The translations under genes were made by a program, and so were the position numbers. From a virus, in the IMG/VR virus record IMGVR_UViG_3300009093_000103, positions 1 through 30,101 of that record: a stretch of DNA of 30,101 nucleotides; one strand, given 5' to 3'. Shown here in pieces: positions 7,311 through 12,677 of this stretch (position 1 is its first letter; each line of letters starts with the position of its first letter). Below the pieces are notes generated by a model. That model did no database searches. It worked only from the letters and a program-made list of their open reading frames with translations, and had not been told where the DNA came from.

Positions 7311-7385
7311 CCGCGGCGCCGTGGCCTTCGCTGCGTCGTGTGGAGACGGGCACGCCGGGCGATAGCGCCGAGTGCGGCGCCGCGG
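7311..7385 (-). promoter_or_regulatory. Structured leader RNA (three-way junction fold)
   Basis: Arms 7311-7320 (CCGCGGCGCC) and 7376-7385 (GGCGCCGCGG) are perfectly complementary over 10 bp. On the minus-strand transcript the loop can form a second hairpin, GCAC-TC-GGCG-CTAT-CGCC-CG-GCGTGC, and a third, CGTC-TCCACAC-GACG. It ends 38 nt before the ATG at 7273. Seen directly; the pairing is by hand and untested. Confidence 0.5.
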
Positions 7386-7401
7386 ACAGGACCGAAGGGA
7401 A

Positions 7402-7419
7402 TTAGCTGGTGCGCTTCAT
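7402..7419 (-). other. Five-codon leader mini-ORF (MKRTS)
   Basis: ATG AAG CGC ACC AGC TAA, preceded by GGGAGATTCGCACC, a well-spaced Shine-Dalgarno. It lies in the leader upstream of the structured element and the exported-protein gene. It may be a translated leader peptide or chance. Confidence 0.3.
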
Positions 7420-7489
7420 GGTGCGAATCTCCCGACGCGCCGCCCGGATCGGAGCGGCCACTATTCGGAATGCACCTTGCCTGCGAACT

Positions 7490-7523
7490 GTCCCGTATTT
7501 AATGCAAAACACGGGACTGTTAA
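7490..7523 (-). promoter_or_regulatory. Inverted repeat with weak promoter match upstream of the lysis/late operon
   Basis: 7490-7496 (GTCCCGT) and 7511-7517 (ACGGGAC) form perfect 7-bp arms around an AT-rich 14-nt centre. On the minus strand TTAACA (7518-7523) followed 15 nt later by TTAAAT could be a weak -35/-10 pair. The site comes just after a terminator on the same strand, where a new transcription unit should begin. Confidence 0.35.
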
Positions 7524-7529
7524 GGCATG

Positions 7530-7553
7530 AAAAACCCCGCAAGGTGCGGGGTT
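7530..7553 (-). terminator. Intrinsic terminator
   Basis: 7533-7540 (AACCCCGC) pairs with 7546-7553 (GCGGGGTT) around a 5-nt loop; on the minus strand TTT follows the stem directly, extending the TT of the stem to a run of five T. It ends leftward transcription coming from the small-gene train (7707-11363). Confidence 0.85.
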
Positions 7554-7706
7554 CGCCGATCTTTCCCGGCCGTCACGTCTCCGCACACGCTGCGGTACTG
7601 CCTTACGCCTTGCGGCGCGTCGCGGCTGTCGGCCGCGTCCCTCACCTGACCTCGACGAGCGAGCGGGAATCGAACCCGCCTGACCGTGCGGCGCCTGGGC
7701 GCCGAG
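7554..7706 (-). ncRNA. Candidate structured RNA with tRNA T-arm-like hairpin
   Basis: There is no reading frame here, but a chain of hairpins lies between the stop codon at 7707 and the terminator. These are CGGCGC-CTGG-GCGCCG (7689-7704), GCGGG-AATCGAA-CCCGC (7663-7679) and GCGGC-TGTCG-GCCGC (7622-7636). The middle one, on the minus strand, reads GCGGG-TTCGATT-CCCGC, a perfect tRNA T-arm with the conserved TTCGATT loop. No matching acceptor or anticodon arm was found, so it is not a normal tRNA. It may be a phage ncRNA, a tRNA relic, or only a structured 3' UTR. Confidence 0.35.
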
Positions 7707-7982
7707 TTACTTGCGCCGCGAGTGCCGGCGCTGTGGAAAGCATGCGGCCAGCTCACGCGCAGCCTGGGCGGCGTTGTCGCACGCGTCGGCACTGCGCAGA
7801 CACGCGCAAATCACGTCCTTGGCGCTCGACTGCATGCGATCCATAAGCCGCTGCAACATCGCCGTGTGATCCGCGTCGAGCAGCACGTACAGCGCTTTGC
7901 CGCCAGAGTCGAGCACGGCCTCGCGCGCGGCTGCAGCGGTAGCGCGACGCGTGATCTGCGTTTGTGTTGGTGCCTTGTTCAT
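7707..7982 (-). CDS. Small phage protein, unknown
   Basis: 91 residues. MNKAPTQTQITRRATAAAAR, then 'VLDSGGKALYVLLDADHTAMLQRLMDRMQSSAKDVICACLRSADA' and a basic tail. The middle segment looks like a compact helical domain able to bind or sense a small partner, but I recognise no family. The start overlaps the preceding stop as ATGA (7979-7982). It is the last gene of its transcription unit before the structured region and terminator. Confidence 0.72.
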   Translation of the reverse strand: MNKAPTQTQITRRATAAAAREAVLDSGGKALYVLLDADHTAMLQRLMDRMQSSAKDVICACLRSADACDNAAQAARELAACFPQRRHSRRK

Positions 7983-8503
7983 GTCGTCGCCTTAGTCGGG
8001 AATTCTTTTTGCCAGCGCGCGCGAGCTTTCGTTACATCATTCTTGTCTGCCCAATGCGACCGGCCGAACGTATCCCACACGCCTATGTGCGTGAACGCGT
8101 GGCGCAAAATGCAGTCTTCGGTAAACGGATAAGCGAACGTTGCCTTCTGTCCTACCTCGACGATTCTCGGCGACTGACTCGTTAGCGGACAATTCCAATC
8201 GGGCATAGGAATCGCGCGCTTAACTCTGCGCACAAGCCGCCGCCACAACGTCGCCTCTTTGGTCTGCGGAAATTCGATAGTTACTGACCCAGGACCAAGG
8301 TTTATAACTGTCACCAAAAAGAATTGTGTACGGTCCGGTATGCCTGGAATGTTTAACACGCTCATGATTCCGCAAGACACGCGGACACGAGCGCGAAAAA
8401 CTACGTCGCGGTATATGTTCCAGCCGAGCGAAAACGCGGACAGCACAGCAGACAAAATACTGACGGCCAGTGCGCTGAACGCAATTATCGTTTCGACCTT
8501 CAT
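7979..8503 (-). CDS. Membrane-anchored protein, unknown
   Basis: 174 residues. One N-terminal membrane helix, about residues 5-30 (starting MKVETIIAFSALAVSILSAV), then a predicted periplasmic or cytoplasmic beta-rich domain: 'RVRVSCGIMSVLN', 'TQFFLVTVINLGPGSVTIEF', 'PRIVEVGQKATFAYPF'. The phrase 'VTVINLGPGSVTI' resembles domains of phage and bacterial envelope proteins that are otherwise unknown. Its base composition is a little lower in GC than its neighbours, suggesting a later insertion. The ATG at 8503 follows the stop of the next upstream gene by 12 nt. Confidence 0.75.
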   Translation of the reverse strand: MKVETIIAFSALAVSILSAVLSAFSLGWNIYRDVVFRARVRVSCGIMSVLNIPGIPDRTQFFLVTVINLGPGSVTIEFPQTKEATLWRRLVRRVKRAIPMPDWNCPLTSQSPRIVEVGQKATFAYPFTEDCILRHAFTHIGVWDTFGRSHWADKNDVTKARARWQKEFPTKATT

Positions 8504-8515
8504 GTTAATTCCCCG

Positions 8516-8887
8516 TCACTCAAAGCCGCTAGTGTATACAAAGTCGCCGCATCGGTACTCGTAACCTATCGTCGTGTCGTCGGTCGGCGTCGCATTGATG
8601 AAAACGCAATCGCCGCTCTTGTCGATCAAGCCGAACGAACCATCGAAGCTAAACACAACGAGGTCAGACGGCAGGCCCGTCGCCGGCTGCGCTGTCGGCT
8701 TCCCGCCGAGCTGTATGTATTGATCGTAGCAGTACGTGCCGAAGTAGTCGGGGTCGTTCACTACAACCCAACAGCCGAAGTAGAACACTACGCGGTCCGG
8801 CATGTCGACGCGAATTGAATCTTGGTACACCTGGGCGCGCGCGATCGAGCAGCACGCGAGCAGCAGCACGCACAAAATCCGTTTCAT
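8516..8887 (-). CDS. Exported protein ending in 'SGFE'
   Basis: 123 residues. MKRILCVLLLACCSIARA is a clear Sec signal peptide with AxA cleavage before QVYQ. The mature part has three paired cysteines ('YFGCWVVV', 'FGTYCYDQY', 'GDCVFIN', 'YRCGDF') and ends 'FVYTSGFE'. A C-terminal '(D/N/S)GFE' tail is something I associate with many secreted proteins of Xanthomonadales. The gene starts at an ATG overlapping the previous stop (ATGA, 8884-8887). Function unknown; a secreted or surface conversion factor is possible. Confidence 0.78.
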   Translation of the reverse strand: MKRILCVLLLACCSIARAQVYQDSIRVDMPDRVVFYFGCWVVVNDPDYFGTYCYDQYIQLGGKPTAQPATGLPSDLVVFSFDGSFGLIDKSGDCVFINATPTDDTTIGYEYRCGDFVYTSGFE

Positions 8888-9375
8888 GGTTTCGCCCCCT
8901 TGGCTTTCAAAACCTCGTGCAGCTTCCCCATTGCGTTGAACATCACAGCGCAAAGCGCCGTTTCCTCGTCTTCGGAAGCCGGCAGCCCGCGGTGTAGTTT
9001 CCACACGTCGAACGCATGGCGCAATAGGCTCTTTACGTAGGACTCGTGCGGGATTCCCTTTTGCCAGTTGTCGCCTGCACGGACCGAGCCATCGGCCATG
9101 CGTTGCTTGCCGTGCATGTACTGCGCGAACCGATCCAGAACCGCGGGCGAAAAATACGCCTCGTAGTCTAGTTTGCTGTCGTCGAGGTCGCGTGTTGCGC
9201 CAGTGCCAAACGTGCGCACCAGCGGACGAACAGCGCCCGGCGCGACATTGGCGGATGCGTCAGGCGCAAGCGCGCCGTCGCGACGCTGCGGCCAGTTTGG
9301 GCACGCTCCGCAGCCGGCGCCATCGGTCGCGGCGCAATTTGGACAATACCAATCTTCCTGTAAACGTGCGTTCAT
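8884..9375 (-). CDS. dATP/dGTP diphosphohydrolase N-terminal-domain protein (DUF5664-like)
   Basis: 163 residues. An N-terminal zinc knuckle 'WYCPNCAATDGAGCGACPN' is followed by 'GATRDLDDSKLDYEAYFSP', 'RFAQYMHGKQRMADGSVRAG', 'DNWQKGIPHESYVKSLLRHA' and 'DVWKLHRG...ALCAVMFNAMGKLHE'. This is the pattern of the phage family PF18909 (DUF5664), whose best-known members hydrolyse dATP or dGTP; MazZ of Z-genome cyanophage S-2L belongs to the same group. Most members have no proven activity. ATGA overlap with the exported protein. No purZ or DNA polymerase is seen in this window. Confidence 0.82.
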   Translation of the reverse strand: MNARLQEDWYCPNCAATDGAGCGACPNWPQRRDGALAPDASANVAPGAVRPLVRTFGTGATRDLDDSKLDYEAYFSPAVLDRFAQYMHGKQRMADGSVRAGDNWQKGIPHESYVKSLLRHAFDVWKLHRGLPASEDEETALCAVMFNAMGKLHEVLKAKGAKP

Positions 9376-9575
9376 TCTCTGCCCTCGTGCAGTCGTTGAA
9401 TTTCTCGCCACTGCCAGCGCGATTGCTCGCGGCGGCCGGCTACGTCTTTCCATGACCCATACGCCTGCGCCTGGGTCGAGCCCATGCCGACCGAGTGCCC
9501 GTGCACGCAGTACCAGCGCGAGCCGATCCGCGCTAGGTGCGGCACGTCACGACGGCCGCGCAGGCGCGAACGCAT
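9372..9575 (-). CDS. Small basic phage protein, unknown
   Basis: 67 residues, starting MRSRLRGRRDVPHLARIG, then 'SRWYCVHGHSVGMGSTQAQA' and 'YGSWKDVAGRREQSRWQWRE'. The 'W-Y-C-V-H-G-H-S-V-G-M-G-S-T' core is shared by many small phage genes of unknown role. The ATG at 9575 overlaps the previous TGA as TGATG; a GTG at 9578 is less likely. It ends overlapping the next start by 4 bp. Confidence 0.75.
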   Translation of the reverse strand: MRSRLRGRRDVPHLARIGSRWYCVHGHSVGMGSTQAQAYGSWKDVAGRREQSRWQWREIQRLHEGRE

Positions 9576-9724
9576 CACGCGGCGCGCTTGAACAGCGCAC
9601 GCGCTCGTGCGAGCAGGCCCGGCGCCGGTCGCGTCGCAGGTGCCGGCTTCGGCAGCGGCGTTGCGTAGCGCGGGTCCGTGAGCAGCGCGTGACGAATTGC
9701 GCGGTTGAGTGCGTCTTGTTTCAT
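9575..9724 (-). CDS. 49-residue small protein
   Basis: Too short for routine gene calls, but it is framed at both ends: the ATG at 9724 overlaps the preceding stop as ATGA, and its stop overlaps the next ATG as TGATG. Sequence begins MKQDALNRAIRHALLTDPRY, then a Pro/Ala linker and a basic amphipathic tail 'LLARARALFKRAA'. The tail could bind membrane or nucleic acid. No family is recognised. Confidence 0.65.
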   Translation of the reverse strand: MKQDALNRAIRHALLTDPRYATPLPKPAPATRPAPGLLARARALFKRAA

Positions 9725-9918
9725 AGTCCCGAGTCCCGAAACGTGTTTATTTTGTGGACGTACGGCACGTAGATGTTTTCCGGCGGCCGCTCGCTGAACA
9801 CCTGGGCGCCGTCAATCGGCGCTTGCACGCCGCGATATACATACATGCGCACGTCCGCAACCATGGTGTAGCGGCCGGTGTACTCCGCGGCCGCGCCGTC
9901 GTAAAAAATTCCGATCAC
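9721..9918 (-). CDS. 65-residue small protein, unknown
   Basis: Starts at a GTG (9918) that overlaps the preceding stop as GTGA; a longer frame to 9936 is possible. Sequence begins MIGIFYDGAAAEYTGRYTMV, then 'DVRMYVYRGVQAPIDGAQVF', and ends 'IYVPYVHKINTFRDSGL'. It is rich in Tyr and beta-forming residues. No family is recognised. Confidence 0.68.
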   Translation of the reverse strand: MIGIFYDGAAAEYTGRYTMVADVRMYVYRGVQAPIDGAQVFSERPPENIYVPYVHKINTFRDSGL

Positions 9919-10226
9919 GACGCGCGAGCCCCGCACGAGTACACAACGTCGCCCGTATCGTCGTCTTGCTGCGCATTGATGCTCGCTTGCAAGCCTTGGC
10001 GCGCCAGCTCGATCGAGCGACGACGGATGCGCAGGCGGCCGTGATTGCTATGGATCGCGCACCAAAACGTCACCTGCTGATTGCCTAGCAGCTCGTCTCG
10101 CTGCGTAACTGCAGCGCTCAGCGTGTCAACGTCGCGCAACAGCGATGCTTGTTGCTCGCGTAGCTGGCGAATCGTGCGCCATGGGCGCAGGAAGGTTGCG
10201 GCGCGGCGCAAGTGTTTGCGGATCAT
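9915..10226 (-). CDS. Small coiled-coil protein, unknown
   Basis: 103 residues. The N-terminal half (residues 8-48; 'WRTIRQLREQQASLLRDVD', 'TLSAAVTQRDELLGNQQ') is a heptad-rich helix likely to form a coiled coil. The C-terminal half is basic, 'GRLRIRRRSIELARQGLQA', then acidic. ATG at 10226 overlaps the preceding stop (ATGA). Function unknown. Confidence 0.72.
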   Translation of the reverse strand: MIRKHLRRAATFLRPWRTIRQLREQQASLLRDVDTLSAAVTQRDELLGNQQVTFWCAIHSNHGRLRIRRRSIELARQGLQASINAQQDDDTGDVVYSCGARAS

Positions 10227-10474
10227 GCTGGCTCCGATTGTTGGATCGTTACAAAGAATTCGGACGCGGACGCGAGCACGTGCCCGCTGTAGCCGCAGTC
10301 AATGCGCGAGTGCTTGCCCGGCGTTCCGGGTTTCCAGCACCAGCGCCACATAAGGCCGTAGACAGCCGGGCCGCCTGGGAACGTGCCGGCGCTCGTGACG
10401 GTGCGCCAGCCGTGCGAAGTCTCGACGACGTGACCCGGACGCAGGTCCGTGCACGGAATGCGGCGCGTGTTCAC
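10223..10474 (-). CDS. Small beta-rich protein, unknown
   Basis: 83 residues. I choose the GTG at 10474 because it overlaps the preceding stop as GTGA, the rule of this gene train; the longer frame to 10492 would overlap the small upstream gene. Sequence: MNTRRIPCTDLRPGHVVETS, then 'HGWRTVTSAGTFPGGPAVYG', 'WCWKPGTPGKHSRIDCGYSG' and 'HVLASASEFFVTI'. The pattern 'DLRPGHVV...GWRTVTS' resembles small SH3-like or KOW-like beta barrels found in phage proteins. Confidence 0.7.
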   Translation of the reverse strand: MNTRRIPCTDLRPGHVVETSHGWRTVTSAGTFPGGPAVYGLMWRWCWKPGTPGKHSRIDCGYSGHVLASASEFFVTIQQSEPA

Positions 10475-10563
10475 GGCGGCGACTGCATGCACGCGCAGAC
10501 GACGAGCGTCAGCAGGCTAAGGCCGACGCCAACCCAAAAGGCTCGATCGCGTAGTAACGTCAT
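10471..10563 (-). CDS. 30-residue membrane or lipoprotein-like micro-protein
   Basis: ATG at 10563 with AAGG eleven bases upstream; the stop overlaps the next GTG as GTGA. Residues 9-25 are hydrophobic ('FWVGVGLSLLTLVVCAC') after a charged start MTLLRDRA, and the protein ends MQSPP. The end of the helix, V-C-A-C, is a borderline lipobox. It is the first gene after the palindromic promoter at 10573-10600. Too small for a family call. Confidence 0.55.
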   Translation of the reverse strand: MTLLRDRAFWVGVGLSLLTLVVCACMQSPP

Positions 10564-10572
10564 GTAGTCGAC

Positions 10573-10600
10573 CTTATATCTAGATATAACGCCGCGTCAA
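10573..10600 (-). promoter_or_regulatory. Sigma70-type promoter with palindromic operator, copy 1
   Basis: On the minus strand TTGACG (10595-10600), 16-nt spacer, TATAAG (10573-10578). The spacer and -10 are covered by the perfect 16-bp palindrome TTATATCTAGATATAA (10574-10589). The -35 contains the TGA stop codon of the gene at 10597-10776. It directs leftward transcription into the 10563 gene and the train beyond. Confidence 0.75.
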
Positions 10601-10776
10601 GTGCCGGCAACCCATTGCGCCGTATGGTTCCGCCAGTTGTGGCGAATCAGGCGCACCATGCGGGCGCGCTGCTCGGGCGTCGAGTCGTCCCAACACGCGC
10701 GAGCGTCACGCAGAAACGCGCCGACCTTGTACATGGTCCGCACGCGGTGCAACGCGGTTGTGCGCGTCGCCTTCAC
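10597..10776 (-). CDS. 59-residue small protein, unknown
   Basis: GTG start at 10776 overlapping the preceding stop as GTGA. Sequence starts MKATRTTALHRVRTMYKVGA, then 'FLRDARACWDDSTPEQRARM' and 'VRLIRHNWRNHTAQWVAGT'. It is basic and probably all-helical, with the 'S-T-P-E-Q-R-A-R-M' turn common in small DNA-binding phage proteins. Its stop codon is built into the -35 of the promoter at 10573-10600. Confidence 0.68.
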   Translation of the reverse strand: MKATRTTALHRVRTMYKVGAFLRDARACWDDSTPEQRARMVRLIRHNWRNHTAQWVAGT

Positions 10777-11363
10777 GCGTGCGCCTCGTGCGCGAACGAC
10801 GACCGCAGCGGGTCATGCGGGTCCGTGCTGCCCAGGTGGATAACGGCCGCGGCCGTGTTGCTGTGCTTTGTGAGCCGGTCGCTACGCTTGCGCGCGGTCT
10901 GGTAAATCAGGTCGCGCAGGTCGCAGCCTTGAATGACAGCGGACCACGCCACGCCGTTGCAGCGGCCGGCCTTGAAGTCGTCCGCGGTCGGGCGTTCTAT
11001 ACCCTGCAAGCCAACCCAATTGCGAGCCCACAAAGCGGCGATGGCGCGCTCGATCAGCGCGGGCGAGTAGTCGCGTTCGCAGAAAATGTACTTGGCGCCG
11101 AACGAAACCGGCTTGCCGTTGTACATGCTGCGATTGTAGTGCGTGCTGTCCGTCATGCCGTCGAACGTCGCACCCTCGAAGCGGCTCGCGACTTCCTCGA
11201 CCTGGGCCGCGTTCGGGCCATCGGTCCAGCGTACGTTTACGGATGCGCCGCCGCTGTAGACGTGCGAGCGAACGCCAAACTTCACGCCGGGAAACGCTTC
11301 CTTGAGCGCTTGGCGGATCAGCTTGGCGGTTTCTGCGCAGGTGAGGTAGTCGCGGGTCGTCAT
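10773..11363 (-). CDS. Protein with LPD29-type (large polyvalent protein-associated) domain
   Basis: 196 residues. 'DYLTCAETAKLIRQALKEAF', 'PGVKFGVRSHVYSGGASVNV', 'RWTDGPNAAQVEEVASRFEG', 'FDGMTDSTHYN' and 'GAKYIFCERDYS' together form the pattern of LPD29, a domain found in large polyvalent proteins and as stand-alone phage or plasmid genes. Its biochemical role is not known to me. SD AGGACG precedes the ATG at 11363, and the second palindromic promoter lies 35-63 bp upstream. It is the first gene of that transcription unit. Confidence 0.78.
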   Translation of the reverse strand: MTTRDYLTCAETAKLIRQALKEAFPGVKFGVRSHVYSGGASVNVRWTDGPNAAQVEEVASRFEGATFDGMTDSTHYNRSMYNGKPVSFGAKYIFCERDYSPALIERAIAALWARNWVGLQGIERPTADDFKAGRCNGVAWSAVIQGCDLRDLIYQTARKRSDRLTKHSNTAAAVIHLGSTDPHDPLRSSFAHEAHA

Positions 11364-11397
11364 GGCGTTTCGTCCTAGTCGGTTGACTGTGACGCTA

Positions 11398-11426
11398 GTT
11401 TATATCTAGATATAAACGTATGTCAA
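11398..11426 (-). promoter_or_regulatory. Sigma70-type promoter with palindromic operator, copy 2
   Basis: On the minus strand a perfect TTGACA (11421-11426), 16-nt spacer and TATAAA (11399-11404). GTTTATATCTAGATATAAAC (11398-11417) is a perfect 20-bp palindrome covering spacer and -10, in the same register as copy 1 at 10573-10600. The -35 contains the stop codon of the Mor-like gene. Confidence 0.85.
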
Positions 11427-11761
11427 GGGTTTTTGTGTAAACGATTGGCAAGTGCCTGCGTTTCAAAATCTAGCCGCATTTTGGCGATAATCCGCTGACC
11501 CTGGGTCTTGGACAGCCCGAGCCGCGCCGACGCCTGACGGATTGGCACGTCGCCGAACACTACCGCAGCGTATAAACGTTCGTTGCGGTCCTTGATCTTG
11601 GACCGATCGCCCGGAAAGTAGATATGTTCGCCGCGGAACGTGTCGCAGAGAATCTTAACGGCATCGTTTGCAGACTGTAGCGCCTGCTCGTGCGTTAGAC
11701 CCATGCTCACGTTTACACCAAAAAGCACGTTAGCAAACTCCTGTAATACTTTAGACTTCAT
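11423..11761 (-). CDS. Mor/C-family transcription activator
   Basis: 112 residues. The C-terminal part 'RNERLYAAVVFGDVPIRQASARLGLSKTQGQRIIAKMRL' (about residues 60-100) is the helix-turn-helix of the Mor family (Mu Mor and C activators of middle and late promoters). The N-terminal 'GLTHEQALQSANDAVKILCDTFRGEHIYFP' fits the Mor dimerisation domain. The ATG at 11761 overlaps the gene upstream by 11 bp. The palindromic promoter starts at its own stop codon, so this protein could control, or be unrelated to, that site. A role in switching on late leftward transcription is the natural guess. Confidence 0.82.
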   Translation of the reverse strand: MKSKVLQEFANVLFGVNVSMGLTHEQALQSANDAVKILCDTFRGEHIYFPGDRSKIKDRNERLYAAVVFGDVPIRQASARLGLSKTQGQRIIAKMRLDFETQALANRLHKNP

Positions 11762-12008
11762 GTGCAATCCCCGTAGCTAATGTCAAAGCCGCTTCAAAAT
11801 TTATACGTGCGCCGTCCCTGAACTGCTCTGCGGCAGTTTCAAAGGCGAACGCTTCATGCAGGTTCCCCGACGCGCGTAACGCTGTCACGATTTCATCGCA
11901 CGCGGCGGCTTGCGTGACGTGACAGTCAGCGACGAGTTTCACAAAAGGCGCAATGCGTCTTTGCGTACTGGTTGGCAAAGCACGAGGAACAATTACAGGA
12001 ATTTTCAT
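11751..12008 (-). CDS. Small helical protein, unknown
   Basis: 85 residues. MKIPVIVPRALPTSTQRRIA, then 'PFVKLVADCHVTQAAACDEIVTALRA' and 'AFETAAEQFRDGARINFEAALTLATG'. Mostly helical; no family recognised. It lies between RusA (3-nt gap) and the Mor-like gene (11-bp overlap), clearly in one operon. Confidence 0.7.
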   Translation of the reverse strand: MKIPVIVPRALPTSTQRRIAPFVKLVADCHVTQAAACDEIVTALRASGNLHEAFAFETAAEQFRDGARINFEAALTLATGIAHEV

Positions 12009-12011
12009 ACG

Positions 12012-12413
12012 TTAATTCAGAAACGTGAATGTTATTGACGTTTTTTCTAACTTTTCGACGAACAGCGTCACGCTGCCGCCCTCGATAGACTCGGCAACCT
12101 CGTTGAGCTGCGCGCGTATCTGCCTGTCGTCGTGCCACACGCCGGCATGCGTGAGCGCGTCGAGCAGAGCCTTGTTGCCGTTGTCTTGGTCCGGGTCGAC
12201 GCCGCCGCGCTTGCGCTCTGGCGGGTTGAGGATCACGCGCACGGCCAGGGCGCCCGCCTGGAACGGCGCGAACGTCCGCCCGTCGAGCTGCGCGAGCGCG
12301 TTAGCCACGGCGCGCCGGTAAGCCTTGCCCTTCGGCTTGAGGTACACGTGATGCCCGGTCCGGCCGTAGTAGTCGTTAACTGATGGCGGGTAAGGTAGGG
12401 TCAGTGCGAGCAT
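12012..12413 (-). CDS. rusA: RusA-type Holliday junction resolvase
   Basis: 133 residues, normal length. The signature is complete: 'LTLPYPPSVNDYYGRTG' at residues 4-20, then 'PDQDNGNKALLDALTHAGVWHDDRQI' with Asp75, Asp77, Lys81 and Asp95/96 as the catalytic metal-binding set. RusA dimers resolve Holliday junctions or branched phage DNA before packaging. It follows an AT-rich gap after the primase gene. ATG at 12413. Confidence 0.95.
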   Translation of the reverse strand: MLALTLPYPPSVNDYYGRTGHHVYLKPKGKAYRRAVANALAQLDGRTFAPFQAGALAVRVILNPPERKRGGVDPDQDNGNKALLDALTHAGVWHDDRQIRAQLNEVAESIEGGSVTLFVEKLEKTSITFTFLN

Positions 12414-12569
12414 TGAATATCGCCTACATTCTTGGTCAATTAGCTGACGGGTTGTCTTCGTTTATAACCGTTGTAGCACTAGGGCTGCAGCATTTTTAGA
12501 TACATAAATATATATGTGTATATCTATAATACTTCCAGAGCTTCCCGGCCTACCCTACCCTAGTCCGAT
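12414..12569. other. AT-rich intergenic segment
   Basis: This 156-bp gap holds no convincing gene. It contains a very AT-rich stretch (12496-12532), including TACATAAATATATATGTGTA and GTATATCTATAATAC (12518-12532). The latter shares TATATCTA with the palindromic operators. TACCCTACCCTAG (12551-12563) resembles TACCCTACTCTAG at 16281-16293. It could hold a promoter for rusA or a replication origin; neither is shown. Confidence 0.35.
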
Positions 12570-12677
12570 TTACACACACATGCCGTTTTGTCTGCGAATT
12601 GCCTCTAGCCCTACTGCCACAAGGGTTATATTCGCGTTTCGCAATTCATTTCCTGTCGGCGCATTAGCCGCCCTCAT
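12570..12677 (-). CDS. Possible 35-residue small protein
   Basis: ATG at 12677 lies inside the last codons of the primase gene (14-bp overlap). Sequence MRAANAPTGNELRNANITLV, then 'AVGLEAIRRQNGMCV'. The 'TG-x-E-L-R-x-A' start resembles the beginning of small phage replication-module proteins, but this one is very short, so it may be a truncated remnant. Alternatives in other frames are shorter still. Confidence 0.35.
   Translation of the reverse strand: MRAANAPTGNELRNANITLVAVGLEAIRRQNGMCV

Noticed and set aside
5150-7405. 751-residue plus-strand open frame
   Set aside because: It is antisense to the metallophosphoesterase and neighbours, Arg/Ala/His-rich as expected of a shadow frame in GC-rich DNA, with no motif.
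7663-7679. Complete tRNA gene around the T-arm
   Set aside because: No 5' acceptor complementary to TCGCTCG and no anticodon arm within reach; only the T-arm is present.
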